A stretch of DNA of 64,000 nt, taken from assembly GCA_019359615.1 (NCBI GenBank), contig JAHHHA010000013.1:62001-126000 (forward strand), given 5' to 3'. Positions 1 through 9,280 of the stretch are shown here, piece by piece. A model generated the notes under the pieces. The model was not told where the DNA came from. It made no database searches and saw only the letters and a program-made list of their open reading frames with translations. The position numbers and the translations under genes were made by a program. Each line of letters begins with the position of its first letter. The first letter of the stretch is position 1. The stretch comes from Cyanosarcina radialis HA8281-LM2. Its GTDB lineage: Bacteria; Cyanobacteriota; Cyanobacteriia; Cyanobacteriales; CCAP-1448.

Positions 1-1890
1 ACGTATCGCTTGGGCGATATCTGCGGCTAAACTTTCAGCATCTAGACGATGAGCCTTGAGAACTTCGTCGTTTTGACCGCATTGGGGAATTTCTCGCACG
101 CCAAATTGTTTGACTTGGATTTTATCGGACAAACCGAGTGCGGCTAAACCACTGGCGATTCTATCTCCTTGCCCGCCCGTAACGTAGTGGTTATCTAAAG
201 TAAATACTATCTGGTATCCCTGCACCGTTTGTTTGAGCCAATCTAAATCCACATAATTCAACCAAGGTAGGTTCACTACCTTTAAAGTCAAGTTGGATTT
301 TTCATTTAGCAGCCCTGCTGCGTAGTAGGCTTGAGGCAACAGCACTGGACCGTAGCCAAAGATAATCGCATCCTCACCTTCAGTTAAAGCAATGCCTCGA
401 CCCCATTCCAACTGGTAGTCTGTCGGTAATTGATAGGGAATTTCACAGGGAATTGAAACCAGCCTCAAATAGCTGCTTTGCGAAGTGCGATCGACGCAAT
501 AATCTACAGCTAAAGCCACTTCTGCCGGACAGCTAGGTTCGAGCATTTGCAAGCCTGGGACGGCGGCTAAAGCCGAAATATCCCGCACCGATTGGTGAGA
601 ATGTCCGGGGCCTCCAGGTAACAATCCTGCCAGAGAACCGACGTAAATAATCTTGGTTTTTTCGGTGGCATTGTTGTAAATTTGTTCGTTCGGCCGAGTA
701 GAAAGAAAGCAAGCAAAAGAATGAACCACTGGCAGCAAACCACTTAACGCCATGCCCCCGGCTTGGCTGACCATATCTTGTTCGGCAATGCCACACTCAA
801 AAAATCGCTCGGGAAACTTTTCTTCAAAGGGAATCAAGCCGCAATCTAGCACTAAGTCAGCGTCGAGAACCACTAATTGAGGATGTTTGCAAGCTCGTTC
901 TAGCAACGCTTGGGAATAAGCTGGAATTAATCGTTGCGGTTCGGCGATCGCCTGACGTTCTGGTACAGGTAAACTTTCTAAAGTTAAAGGTTTTGCCCCG
1001 ACTTGCTGTAAAAGTTCGTTGCCAGCGGCGATGAGTTCGGACAAGCCTTTGACATAAGCTTCATCGTCAGGTGCGCCGCTATGGAAGCGATACAGCCGTT
1101 GGTCGGGTGTCATCGCCGTATGCTCCATAAAAGAGACACCCTTGCCCTTAATCGTGTCAGCAATGACAATTTTAGGGCGATCGCGCACGGTTTTTAATTT
1201 TGTCATCACCTCCGCTAAAGCTTTAAAATCGTGTCCGTCGCAACGGGCAACGTACCAACCAAAAGCGGCAAATTTGCGTTCTAAATCTCCTAAATCGCTG
1301 ACTTTTTCCACCCAAGTATCGGATTGAATTTTATTGTGGTCAACGATCGCAGTAATTTCGTGCAGGCGATCGTTAGCCGCCGATTGCAGGGATTCCCAAA
1401 ATTGCCCTTCTTGTAATTCTCCATCCCCCGTCAGCACGTAAATCTGGCTCTCTTTTCCCAACAGGCGATTGGCTTTAACCATCCCTTTAGCTTTAGAAAT
1501 ACCCATTCCCAAAGAGCCAGTATTGGCCGCAATATAAGGAATCGATACATCTGGATGTCCTGGAAGTCCGTTTAAGCGTCTGAGAGCGTGGAGGCGATCG
1601 CTCTCTAACAATCCTAAACCGATTAAGACGGCATACAAACCAGGTATATCGTGCCCCTTAGAGGAATAGTAAATATCTTGGGGGCGGCGCAGTTCGTTTA
1701 AAAATAGCCAAGAGACAATATCCAAACTGCTGAAACTGCTGCCGATATGCCCCGATCCTGCCCGTTTAATCGCATACAAAGTATTGATGCGACAGCAAGT
1801 AGCAAAAATAGCAGTCCGAACTTCAGGGTTAATCTGTAAATTTTGCAGGCGATCGAATTCTGACTGGGGTACGAACTGTAAATCTATCAT
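1..1890 (-). CDS. Transketolase-like enzyme, 3' end cut by window edge
   Basis: 630 codons are open from the ATG at 1890 down to base 1, with the C-terminus outside the window. The thiamine diphosphate motif GDGELQEGQFWES followed by DHNKIQSD is in the first third, SGHIGSS is near the N-terminus, and a pyrimidine-binding half follows (FFECGIAEQDMVSQAGGMA). Both transketolase halves are therefore in one chain. The family moves two-carbon ketol units between sugar phosphates. The N-terminus differs from the Calvin-cycle transketolase usual in cyanobacteria. The gene is last in a leftward unit of nucleotide-sugar and modification genes, so a role in making an unusual sugar for the polysaccharide is inferred. 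No Shine-Dalgarno sequence is evident. Confidence 0.85.
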   Translation of the reverse strand, partial: MIDLQFVPQSEFDRLQNLQINPEVRTAIFATCCRINTLYAIKRAGSGHIGSSFSSLDIVSWLFLNELRRPQDIYYSSKGHDIPGLYAVLIGLGLLESDRLHALRRLNGLPGHPDVSIPYIAANTGSLGMGISKAKGMVKANRLLGKESQIYVLTGDGELQEGQFWESLQSAANDRLHEITAIVDHNKIQSDTWVEKVSDLGDLERKFAAFGWYVARCDGHDFKALAEVMTKLKTVRDRPKIVIADTIKGKGVSFMEHTAMTPDQRLYRFHSGAPDDEAYVKGLSELIAAGNELLQQVGAKPLTLESLPVPERQAIAEPQRLIPAYSQALLERACKHPQLVVLDADLVLDCGLIPFEEKFPERFFECGIAEQDMVSQAGGMALSGLLPVVHSFACFLSTRPNEQIYNNATEKTKIIYVGSLAGLLPGGPGHSHQSVRDISALAAVPGLQMLEPSCPAEVALAVDYCVDRTSQSSYLRLVSIPCEIPYQLPTDYQLEWGRGIALTEGEDAIIFGYGPVLLPQAYYAAGLLNEKSNLTLKVVNLPWLNYVDLDWLKQTVQGYQIVFTLDNHYVTGGQGDRIASGLAALGLSDKIQVKQFGVREIPQCGQNDEVLKAHRLDAESLAADIAQAIR

Positions 1891-2042
1891 TACTAAGAAG
1901 TTTAGGAGGTAGGTAAAAATTAGCGATACACAATTTCAATGTTTGTTAGCTTATAAAGGCTAAATAGAGTTAATAAACCATCAATTGCATCTGTCCCTTC
2001 GGCTGGCTCAGGGCAAGGTTTATCTGTGTGCATCTGTGGTTT

Positions 2043-2813
2043 TTATTCTTTCGCCTCGATCGGCAATTGGGACACAACAGGTAATCTTACAGCCCCTTGC
2101 TGGAGCAGATATTCTACATACCACCAATCTTTAGCATCATTAATATCCACCCCTTCATAACCCTGAGTTAAAAACGGCATCACAGTATCTCCCGCAATAG
2201 TACGGCCTGCTAACGCGACTCGACACCAGGCAATTTCTAAGCTGGCATTTTGCACGTAAACTTCTGGTAAAGCTTGATAGGGCGTACTGTGCCAGGGAAC
2301 TGGAGAATCGTTATTCGTCAATAGTGGTTTCATCAAATTACCTTGCATCACCCACATCTTACCGGGATGCTGCTGGCATTTTTCCACAGCCCGCAAAGAA
2401 TCTACCAGATCTGGCTGGGATCGAAACTCCTGCCAAGCCCGCTGGATCGTTTCTGGCTGCCGAAAGGGGCTAGTCGGACGCAAAATGCTAAAGCAATCGT
2501 AGAAGCGATCGCTACTTTTTAACTTTTGCAGTATTTCTACGATCCACTCGATATCAGGGGAGTTGTCGCCAGCATAGGCAGGCGATCGCAAAAATGGCAC
2601 TTCTGCACCGTAGTAGCGGGCAATCTCGGCGATTTCTTCCGAGTCGGTGGAAACCACGACAGCCGCAAAGATTTGACTTTGAATGGCTGCGGCAATAGTG
2701 TAGGCCATCAAAGGATGCCCCCCTAGCTGCCGGATATTTTTACCAGGAACTCTTTTAGAACCTGCCCTAGCTGGGATCAGGGCAATAGCTGTCAGATTTT
2801 CAGATTTCGCCAA
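2043..2813 (-). CDS. CMP-sugar synthase-like cytidylyltransferase (NeuA/KdsB type)
   Basis: The N-terminal signature IPARAGSKRVPGKNI is the nucleotide-binding loop of N-acylneuraminate/CMP-sugar cytidylyltransferases. It is followed by STDSEEIAEIARYYGAEVPF and LRPTSPFRQPETI, both typical of the family, which activates an acidic sugar with CTP. I place the start at TTG 2813, giving 256 aa. The open frame runs on to a GTG at 2873, but that part lies in an inserted palindromic repeat and would add 20 unrelated residues. An ATT a few codons upstream is also possible. It lies downstream of the radical SAM gene and upstream of the transketolase, in the same direction. The sugar substrate cannot be read from sequence. 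Confidence 0.8.
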   Translation of the reverse strand: MAKSENLTAIALIPARAGSKRVPGKNIRQLGGHPLMAYTIAAAIQSQIFAAVVVSTDSEEIAEIARYYGAEVPFLRSPAYAGDNSPDIEWIVEILQKLKSSDRFYDCFSILRPTSPFRQPETIQRAWQEFRSQPDLVDSLRAVEKCQQHPGKMWVMQGNLMKPLLTNNDSPVPWHSTPYQALPEVYVQNASLEIAWCRVALAGRTIAGDTVMPFLTQGYEGVDINDAKDWWYVEYLLQQGAVRLPVVSQLPIEAKE

Positions 2814-2839
2814 ATTTTTGATAATGAATTGAGTGATAC

Positions 2840-2958
2840 CAAATCCGCTTAGCAAAAGTTGGTTTGCCCTCACCCTGTCCTAGCGGACACCCCTCTCCCA
2901 AGCTTGGGAGAGGGGACGGGGGTGAGGGCTGGATTCATGGTTTTAATAACCGGATTTG
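2840..2958. repeat. Palindromic insertion element (MITE-like) with 8-bp terminal inverted repeats
   Basis: The ends CAAATCCG (2840-2847) and CGGATTTG (2951-2958) are inverted copies. Inside are CCCTCACCC (2867-2875) paired with GGGTGAGGG (2920-2928) and a perfect 26-bp palindrome at 2890-2915 centred on AAGCTT. It encodes nothing evident. It sits just upstream of the cytidylyltransferase start and supplies the false N-terminal extension of that reading frame. A related end (ACCAAATCCGATTT) occurs at 26160. Confidence 0.7.
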
Positions 2959-3010
2959 ATGTGAAATCCGATCGAGAGAGTCGATGACGAAGGAAATTTA
3001 ACCACCAATG

Positions 3011-4249
3011 TTAAGCGGCAGTCAATACTCTCTTGAAAACTTGTTTGAGCGGGGTTTTTACGGCTGTTGGCAACCGCCGACCGACGCGCCGAACCAAGCC
3101 TAAGAACCGATATAGAATGCGATCGATGGCGTTTTCCTTTTTATCGACATCGGCGACCTCAATATTATTGCTGGCCATTACCGCTTCATAGTCTTCGACA
3201 AACGAAAAGTTCTCTTCTCCGACGGAATGAAAGTTAACAAGTTTAACGATATCATCTTGCAAGATCGGATCTTTGAGAACTGCTAACAATTCCGAATGCC
3301 GTGGATGCTTGGGGTGCTGGATAGCGACGGCCGAATACTCTGCTACCGAAAGGTGATTGAATCTGACAATCAGTTGAAACTTTACTCGATCGCAGCCCAA
3401 TCTTTTTGCCAGCCTCACGAAGTCAGGCATTTCCATAAAGTTTTCGGCGGAGGTGACGAATTTGATGGCAAAAGATTCAATTGCCTGAGATTTCCGCAGT
3501 TGACTGACGAACTCCAGATTTTCTATTAACTTGGCAAAATCTCCGCCCCGGCGCACCTTACTATAAGTTTCTGCTGATGCCGCATCTACAGAAATTAGGA
3601 TGTGACGAATAGCATAGTGAGCGTTTGCCAAACTATCCCATCTAGCTTGATTGAGCAAAAGTCCATTGGTTAATATCGTGATTTCTAAATCTGGAAAATC
3701 TGCTTTTTTTATCTTGTGCAAAAAGTCGCTGTAAACCCTGCTAGCAAATGGGTCGCCATTTCCCGAAAGCAATATCCGCTGAGCAGATCTAAATATCGGA
3801 CTTTTCAGCCACTCATCTTGGATATCCTTGAGTGTTTGCTGCCGTTCCGCATCGGCATAAATCAAACCGCTGCGGCATTGCGGGCAAGATAGATTGCAAG
3901 AATCGTCATGCTGAAGGGATAACAATTCCGGGCGCGGCCGACCTGAGTAGCGATCGCGAAGCGATTCGATTTCTTGCTTGGATGCAGCATCTTCGAGAGC
4001 GTTAGGATCGCCTTTAGCTGCGATCGAACAAAATTCTTTATTGCAAAACCTAAATGTTTGATCGAATATCGATTCTCTTAATTCGCTGGCAAATTCTGAA
4101 TGCCAAATGCTATCGAAATCAGAGTCGTGAAAATTGCCAATCGGTCGTTCTACGTAACAGCACACTCGCACGTCACCAGTTGCATTAGTGTTGAGGTGAG
4201 TAAAAGGAAGCGTGCAAAATGATACTGCTGAGTTATCTGCTTTGCTCAT
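3011..4249 (-). CDS. Radical SAM protein with N-terminal SPASM-like cysteines
   Basis: 412 aa. The radical SAM cluster motif CNLSCPQC (CX3CX2C) lies near residue 120. It is followed by LLSGNGDPFAS and ITILTNGLLLN, which match the SAM-binding and strand motifs of the family. Before it, FCTLPFTHLNTNATGDVRVCC and later FRFCNKEFC resemble the auxiliary-cluster cysteines of SPASM proteins, here at the N-terminus rather than the usual C-terminus. Such enzymes reductively cleave SAM for radical chemistry. The substrate is unknown. Position between the methyltransferase and cytidylyltransferase genes suggests sugar or lipid-carrier modification in the polysaccharide pathway. ATG at 4249 is the natural start. 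Confidence 0.8.
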   Translation of the reverse strand: MSKADNSAVSFCTLPFTHLNTNATGDVRVCCYVERPIGNFHDSDFDSIWHSEFASELRESIFDQTFRFCNKEFCSIAAKGDPNALEDAASKQEIESLRDRYSGRPRPELLSLQHDDSCNLSCPQCRSGLIYADAERQQTLKDIQDEWLKSPIFRSAQRILLSGNGDPFASRVYSDFLHKIKKADFPDLEITILTNGLLLNQARWDSLANAHYAIRHILISVDAASAETYSKVRRGGDFAKLIENLEFVSQLRKSQAIESFAIKFVTSAENFMEMPDFVRLAKRLGCDRVKFQLIVRFNHLSVAEYSAVAIQHPKHPRHSELLAVLKDPILQDDIVKLVNFHSVGEENFSFVEDYEAVMASNNIEVADVDKKENAIDRILYRFLGLVRRVGRRLPTAVKTPLKQVFKRVLTAA

Positions 4250-4413
4250 TTGCTCTTTCCGTCTCCTGACCTTTGTAGGTACACGATCGAGAGGTATTCT
4301 TCTATGAGTAATACCTCAAGTTAAAGCTTTGGGAAACTGCCACCTTATCATCGATCGAAAGCTTTTGCAATAATTATTAATAATTCTTCTAAACTAAGAG
4401 CAAATTTTCCCCT

Positions 4414-5394
4414 TTAGTAAATCGCATCAAGTTTGAGTGAAATTCGATCGAGAGGGTCAGAAATCAATAAAGGCGATTGTAGTTTGACTGACTCCAGCAC
4501 ATCGACGAGGCGATCGCCATATCGGACTAGGGGATGGTCTTCGGTATGAGTATCGGGATATGACAAAGGAAGTCTAGCGGCTAATGCTAGTTTTTCCCAG
4601 TCGATATACTCCTGAAAATCTCTATTTTGCTTCAGTTCCAGCCACTTGTCTTCGGCAGCCCTAACCGGGTTGTCAACAGCTAAACAAGGTATACAAATGC
4701 GGCACATTTGCAGATCTGAAACTAGAGGTTGTTTCAAGTAATAACAATCAAGCGGTTTTAATCGGGCAAATCTTAGCAGGTAGTCAAGGCACTTTACCGA
4801 TGGCAACCAAAAATTATCTCCTGGATAAAAGCGTCCCTCGGCATTAAAATAATTACAGTTTTCTTCGCTAATAACTGCTGCTGTTTCGAGCAACATTATC
4901 CCGCCAGGGCGTAAGAAGCTGCGAGCCATTAAAAGTCCTGCTAACGGCTCGAACATATGGTAAAGAACGCCAGAAAAGACTACTAAGTCAAAAAGCTTGC
5001 CCTCTGCTGGCAGGCGATGAGATAGTTCTGCCAAAGGGAAACCGGATAAATATTGAAAATTGACGTTGAGTTGTCTTTGCAGCCAGTTTACCCGTTCTGC
5101 CAAATTGAGTCGATCGTAAGCAACGATTCTTTTTGCTCCTCGTCGCGCTAGCAAAATTGGCACTAAGCATTCCATGCTGCCAATGTCTAAACATTCTAAA
5201 TTAGCCACGTCAATATGACGCAGGGCAGCGCGAGTCAAAGCGACGCTATCAAATTGATTGCCGTTAGTAAAAATTCCCGGTTCGACCTCGATCGTATAAT
5301 ACCAACGTCGCTCTAACACGGGAATTCCTGACGCTAGATGGTCTTCGACTAAATAATCGCGGGCGATATCGGGATAGAGCGCTTCATCTGTCAT
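4414..5394 (-). CDS. Class I SAM-dependent methyltransferase (CmoB/DUF1698-like)
   Basis: 326 aa. Motif I reads LDIGSMECLVPILLARRGAK, followed by the acidic strand end IVAYDRLN and motif IV/post-IV LFDLVVFSGVLYHMFEP and FLRPGGIMLLET. The arrangement resembles the CmoB-like (DUF1698) methyltransferases. The C-terminal 130 residues (NAEGRFYPGDNFWLPS, ADDKWLE-like region) are family-specific. The protein is probably cytosolic. It lies between the aldehyde dehydrogenase and radical SAM genes, all leftward, with a 40-bp gap upstream. A glycan-modifying role is inferred from context only. Confidence 0.8.
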   Translation of the reverse strand: MTDEALYPDIARDYLVEDHLASGIPVLERRWYYTIEVEPGIFTNGNQFDSVALTRAALRHIDVANLECLDIGSMECLVPILLARRGAKRIVAYDRLNLAERVNWLQRQLNVNFQYLSGFPLAELSHRLPAEGKLFDLVVFSGVLYHMFEPLAGLLMARSFLRPGGIMLLETAAVISEENCNYFNAEGRFYPGDNFWLPSVKCLDYLLRFARLKPLDCYYLKQPLVSDLQMCRICIPCLAVDNPVRAAEDKWLELKQNRDFQEYIDWEKLALAARLPLSYPDTHTEDHPLVRYGDRLVDVLESVKLQSPLLISDPLDRISLKLDAIY

Positions 5395-5434
5395 AAATTA
5401 CCTAATTTGTTTTTCCCAAGAAGCAGGCTTTAGT

Positions 5435-6886
5435 TTACAGTCGATTTGGATCGATGTTGATGTAAATATCTTTTAATTCGGAGTAAACATCGATCGCTTC
5501 TGTTCCCGGTTCGCGAGTGCCGTTGCCCGACCGCTTGAGTCCGCCAAAGGGCATATGGGGTTCGCTGCCATAAGTTCCGGCGTTGACGACTGCCACGCCA
5601 GCTTGAACTTTTTCGCAAAATCTTACTGCCCGATGTAGGCTGCGGGTGTGAATGGATGCGGTTAAACCGTAGGGGGAATCGTTGGCTAATGCTAACGCTT
5701 CAGCAAAATCTTTAACGCGATAGAGAATGGCAATCGGGCCGAAGAGTTCGCACTGGGAAATCTCGGCTTCGGGGGGAACGTTTTCGAGCAAAGTAGGAGC
5801 CATGTAGAAACCTGGAGAGTTAACGCGTTCGCCTCCTACTAAAATAGTTGCACCTCCGGCTTTGGCTTCAGCCACGGCTGCGAGCATATTTTGCAGTTGA
5901 GACTCGTTAATTACCGGGCCGAGATCGTCGTCATCTTGGGTGCCGATTTTCAGTTGCTTGGTTTTCTCGACTAAGCGATCGCGAAATTCCTCGTAAACGG
6001 CATCAAAAATAATTATCCGACTGGCGGAGGCGCAACGCTGTCCGGCGTTACTAAAAGCTGAAAGCAGCGTCCACTTGACGGCATTGTCTAAATCGGCATC
6101 GTCGCAGACAACTAGGGGATTTTTTCCCCCTAATTCTAGCGATACCCTGGCAAAGCGATCGCCTGCTACTCGTTGAATAATCCGTCCTACGGCGGTAGAA
6201 CCCGTAAAACTGACTACTGCCACGTCTGGATGAGCTACTAGAGGAGCACCTGCCTCTTCTCCGTACCCCTGCACGATATTGAGGACTCCTGGCGGCAAAC
6301 CTGCTGCTTGGGCGATTTTGCCAAAAATCCAAGCAGTAGCAGGGGTATCTTCGGCAGCTTTTAACACCGCGCTATTACCGCAAATTAAGGCGGGAAATAC
6401 TTTCCAAGCGACGTTGGCAATCGGAGTGTTGGCGGCTATAATCAGTCCAGCCACGCCCAAGGGTTGCCGCACGGTCATGGCGTACTTGTTGGGAGTGCCG
6501 CTGGTGGTGGTGCGGCCGTACAAACGCTGTCCTTCGCTAGCGTAAAATAACCCTAGAGCGATCGCTCCTCCGGTTTCTCCATAGGCATCTCGATAAGATT
6601 TGCCCGTTTCGGCGGCGACAATTTCGGCAATTTCTGGTTGATGAGCCTTCATGCCCAAAACGATCTCGTGCAGTAGCATCCCTCTTTGCACTGGGGGAAT
6701 TTCAGCCCAATCCTGTTGAGCTAATTTAGCTGACAGCACTGCTCGAGCAATATCGGCCGTTTGCGATCGAACCCCTTGGCACAACAGTTCGCCTGTCGCT
6801 GGATCTAACTTGGGAAAGACTTCATCTGCGATCGCTGTTTGCTCTGTGCCGTCAATCCAATTGGTAACTACTTTGGGAATAACCAC
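5435..6886 (-). CDS. NAD(P)-dependent aldehyde dehydrogenase
   Basis: The ALDH superfamily signatures are clear: VSLELGGKNP contains the general-base Glu, GQRCASASR contains the nucleophilic Cys, FTGSTAVGR is the Rossmann glycine motif, and PFGGLKRSGNG is near the C-terminus. I choose the GTG at 6886 because GGAG precedes it by a few bases and gives 483 aa, the usual family length. The frame extends to an ATG at 6973 that would add 29 unconserved residues. It is first in the leftward unit, divergent from the ABC exporter. Conversion of a sugar or other aldehyde to an acid for glycan assembly is an inference. Confidence 0.85.
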   Translation of the reverse strand: MVIPKVVTNWIDGTEQTAIADEVFPKLDPATGELLCQGVRSQTADIARAVLSAKLAQQDWAEIPPVQRGMLLHEIVLGMKAHQPEIAEIVAAETGKSYRDAYGETGGAIALGLFYASEGQRLYGRTTTSGTPNKYAMTVRQPLGVAGLIIAANTPIANVAWKVFPALICGNSAVLKAAEDTPATAWIFGKIAQAAGLPPGVLNIVQGYGEEAGAPLVAHPDVAVVSFTGSTAVGRIIQRVAGDRFARVSLELGGKNPLVVCDDADLDNAVKWTLLSAFSNAGQRCASASRIIIFDAVYEEFRDRLVEKTKQLKIGTQDDDDLGPVINESQLQNMLAAVAEAKAGGATILVGGERVNSPGFYMAPTLLENVPPEAEISQCELFGPIAILYRVKDFAEALALANDSPYGLTASIHTRSLHRAVRFCEKVQAGVAVVNAGTYGSEPHMPFGGLKRSGNGTREPGTEAIDVYSELKDIYINIDPNRL

Positions 6887-6969
6887 TCTCAACTCCAACG
6901 ATACTATCTTCTGCTTATCGACATCGCATTGTAGCAGCCTAGAATATATAATGTTCTGCCAAATGACTT

Positions 6970-7008
6970 TCATAATTTATAATTCATAATTCATAATTCA
7001 TAATTCAG
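6970..7008. repeat. Short 9-bp tandem repeat between divergent units
   Basis: About four copies of a TTCATAATT-like 9-mer fill the space between the aldehyde dehydrogenase 5' region and the exporter permease start. Promoters of both divergent units should be near here, but no clear -10/-35 pair was identified. Confidence 0.6.
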
Positions 7009-7869
7009 ATGCCCAGAGGATTATCCAAGAACTACGATCGCCAAATTCACCCGCAAGAGATCGTTATCAAGCCTCCTTCTCATGCCTTAAATTTCAATTT
7101 CAAAGAACTATATAAGTATCGCTACCTAATTTGGAATTTCGTTTGGCGAGATATCCGTCTGCAATTTGATGAAATGTATCTAGGCGCGATCTGGGCGACT
7201 GTCAGACCGCTGTTGATGGTAACTTTATTTGCTTTATTTAGGGATTTATCGGGGGCAAATCTATACGTCCATATTCCCTATGCCACTTATGTTTATAGCG
7301 GATTGATCCTTTGGTTTTATTTTATTGAAGCCACCAGCGCCACTTCTAAGGCAATTCAAACCAATGCAGGATTGATTACCAAAATATATTTTCCCCGCAT
7401 TATTAATTTAATCGTTCCGGCGATCGCGAGCTTGTACGGCTTGGGGGTAGCGATGCTGCCTCTTTTTTGTATGATGGTGTGGCAAGGAGTTTATCCGGGA
7501 TGGCGCGTCATTATTTTGCCAGCGGTCTTGTTACAGTGTATGCTTTTAGTCTTGGGCGTAGGCACTATATTTGCCGTTCTATCGCTGCAAAGTAAGGATT
7601 TCGATAAACTTCTCAATCAGATTTTTTATATCGGTTTATATATATCTCCTGTGATTTTCGCTCCAGAGCTAATTCCTGAAAAAGCCAGAATTATCTATTT
7701 CCTCAATCCTATGGCAGGCACTTTACTAGCTTTTCGCTCTTGCTTGTTCGACGAGTTTAGTTTTCCCATTTGGCAGTGGACGTATTCGATCGCAGTGACG
7801 TTTTTATTGATGAGTATCGGTCTGGTTATTTATCAGAAGGTGGAAGCTTTTCTAGCCGATAAACTATGA
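7009..7869 (+). CDS. wzm: Polysaccharide ABC exporter permease (Wzm-like, ABC-2 type)
   Basis: 286 aa with about six hydrophobic segments. The amphipathic entry YLIWNFVWRDIRLQFDEMYLGAIWATVRPLL is typical of O-antigen/polysaccharide ABC-2 permeases (the quoted stretch continues into the first membrane helix). It forms the inner-membrane channel for lipid-linked glycan. Its stop overlaps the next start (ATGA at 7866), so it is translationally coupled to the ATPase. The ATG has no strong Shine-Dalgarno sequence. Confidence 0.9.
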   Translation: MPRGLSKNYDRQIHPQEIVIKPPSHALNFNFKELYKYRYLIWNFVWRDIRLQFDEMYLGAIWATVRPLLMVTLFALFRDLSGANLYVHIPYATYVYSGLILWFYFIEATSATSKAIQTNAGLITKIYFPRIINLIVPAIASLYGLGVAMLPLFCMMVWQGVYPGWRVIILPAVLLQCMLLVLGVGTIFAVLSLQSKDFDKLLNQIFYIGLYISPVIFAPELIPEKARIIYFLNPMAGTLLAFRSCLFDEFSFPIWQWTYSIAVTFLLMSIGLVIYQKVEAFLADKL

Positions 7870-9269
7870 ATTCAACGAACCAGTCAGCGATCTCAGTACG
7901 CCATCTTTCTAAGAAATACTATCTGGGATCTGAAAATTACAACATTGTCGGTGAAGCTTTGGCTAATCTAGTTAGTTTGCCAATTAGAAAGTTAATTGGC
8001 AAATCTCAAAAATCGGCTAGAAGTAAAAAACAAATTATCTGGGCGCTACAAGGGATTGATTTTGACATTTATCGCGGTGAAAGAGTGGGGATTATCGGCA
8101 AGAATGGGGCAGGAAAATCAACGCTACTAAAAATTCTTTCGAGGTTAGTTTATCCAACCGAAGGAGAAGCAGTAATTCGCGGCCGGGTAACATCTTTATT
8201 GGAAGTGGGAACTGGCTTTAATCCCAATCTTTCCGGACGAGAAAACATTTTTTTAAATGCTTCTTTGCATGGATTGCAGCATCATGAAATCTCTGCCATT
8301 TTTGATGATATTGTGAACTTTTCAGAGATCGAAAAATTTATCGATACTCCTGTGAGGCATTACTCAAGTGGAATGTATATGCGGCTAGCTTTTGCCGTAG
8401 CAGCACATTTAGATCCAGATATTCTCTTGCTCGACGAAGTGCTAGCTGTAGGAGATATGTCTTTTCAGCAAAAGTGCTTGCAGCGAGTTGAGGGGCTGAC
8501 TTCGGAAGGCAGAACGGTTTTATTTGTTTCTCACAGTATGGATGCTGTTGTGAGATTTTGCGATCGCTGTATTTGGCTAGAACAAGGCAAAATAGTTGAA
8601 GATGGCCCGACAGAAGCAGTGATTTCTAGCTATGTAGAAAAGACGATGGGAATTCAATCTCAGCAACAATGGGTAGCGGACGAATCTGTTAAAATATCTA
8701 GCAACGATCGACCTTTAGAGCCTCAGATCTCAAATCTCGATCGACCTCAAAAATCGTCAACTGCTAATCTCTATGAAAATGAATATTTTAGATTAGTCGC
8801 TGCTAGAGTCATTAATTCTCAAAGAGTAGCGGTGACAACCGTTCCAGTTCACGAACCCTTTGGGATCGAAATTGTTTACGATATCTTTAATATCAGTAAA
8901 AACGTTCAGCCAGCCCTTTACTTTAAAACTAATAAAGACCTGATTGCCTTTGTGGTCGCTTATACCGATCCCCAGTACCTTCATGGCGTTTCTGAAATCG
9001 GTCGTTATACAGCCACCGTCTGGATGCCGCCAAATGTTTTGAATGTCGGATTAATGCACGTTACCGTGGCGATGGCGACACCAGATCCTTTAGAGAGATA
9101 CGTTCAAATTGAAAGAGCTATTTCTTTTAACGTCCACGAAATTGAAGGGGTAAGCCATACAGCTAGAGGATTGTACGCACGAGATTTTCCTGGAGTTGTC
9201 AGGCCGTTACTAACTTGGGAAACTAAATGTGTTGAGGCAGCGACGAACGCCCGACAGAAATTAATTTAA
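7866..9269 (+). CDS. wzt: Polysaccharide ABC exporter ATPase with C-terminal glycan-recognition domain (Wzt-like)
   Basis: 467 aa. Walker A GKNGAGKST, signature YSSGMYMRLAFA and Walker B DILLLDEVLAVGD followed by the H-loop VSHSMDAV define the nucleotide-binding domain (about residues 45-250). After a charged linker, residues 300-440 match the layout of the Wzt C-terminal beta-sandwich, which reads the terminal modification of the exported chain. Several methyltransferases lie just downstream. In ABC-exported O-antigens a methyl cap can be the export signal, so recognition of a methylated end is a reasonable inference. Confidence 0.9.
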   Translation: MNSTNQSAISVRHLSKKYYLGSENYNIVGEALANLVSLPIRKLIGKSQKSARSKKQIIWALQGIDFDIYRGERVGIIGKNGAGKSTLLKILSRLVYPTEGEAVIRGRVTSLLEVGTGFNPNLSGRENIFLNASLHGLQHHEISAIFDDIVNFSEIEKFIDTPVRHYSSGMYMRLAFAVAAHLDPDILLLDEVLAVGDMSFQQKCLQRVEGLTSEGRTVLFVSHSMDAVVRFCDRCIWLEQGKIVEDGPTEAVISSYVEKTMGIQSQQQWVADESVKISSNDRPLEPQISNLDRPQKSSTANLYENEYFRLVAARVINSQRVAVTTVPVHEPFGIEIVYDIFNISKNVQPALYFKTNKDLIAFVVAYTDPQYLHGVSEIGRYTATVWMPPNVLNVGLMHVTVAMATPDPLERYVQIERAISFNVHEIEGVSHTARGLYARDFPGVVRPLLTWETKCVEAATNARQKLI

Positions 9270-9280
9270 TCGATCTGGAA

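Noticed and set aside
6051-6332. Long leftward and rightward frames inside the aldehyde dehydrogenase gene
   Set aside because: Antisense or shifted shadows of a well-conserved enzyme.
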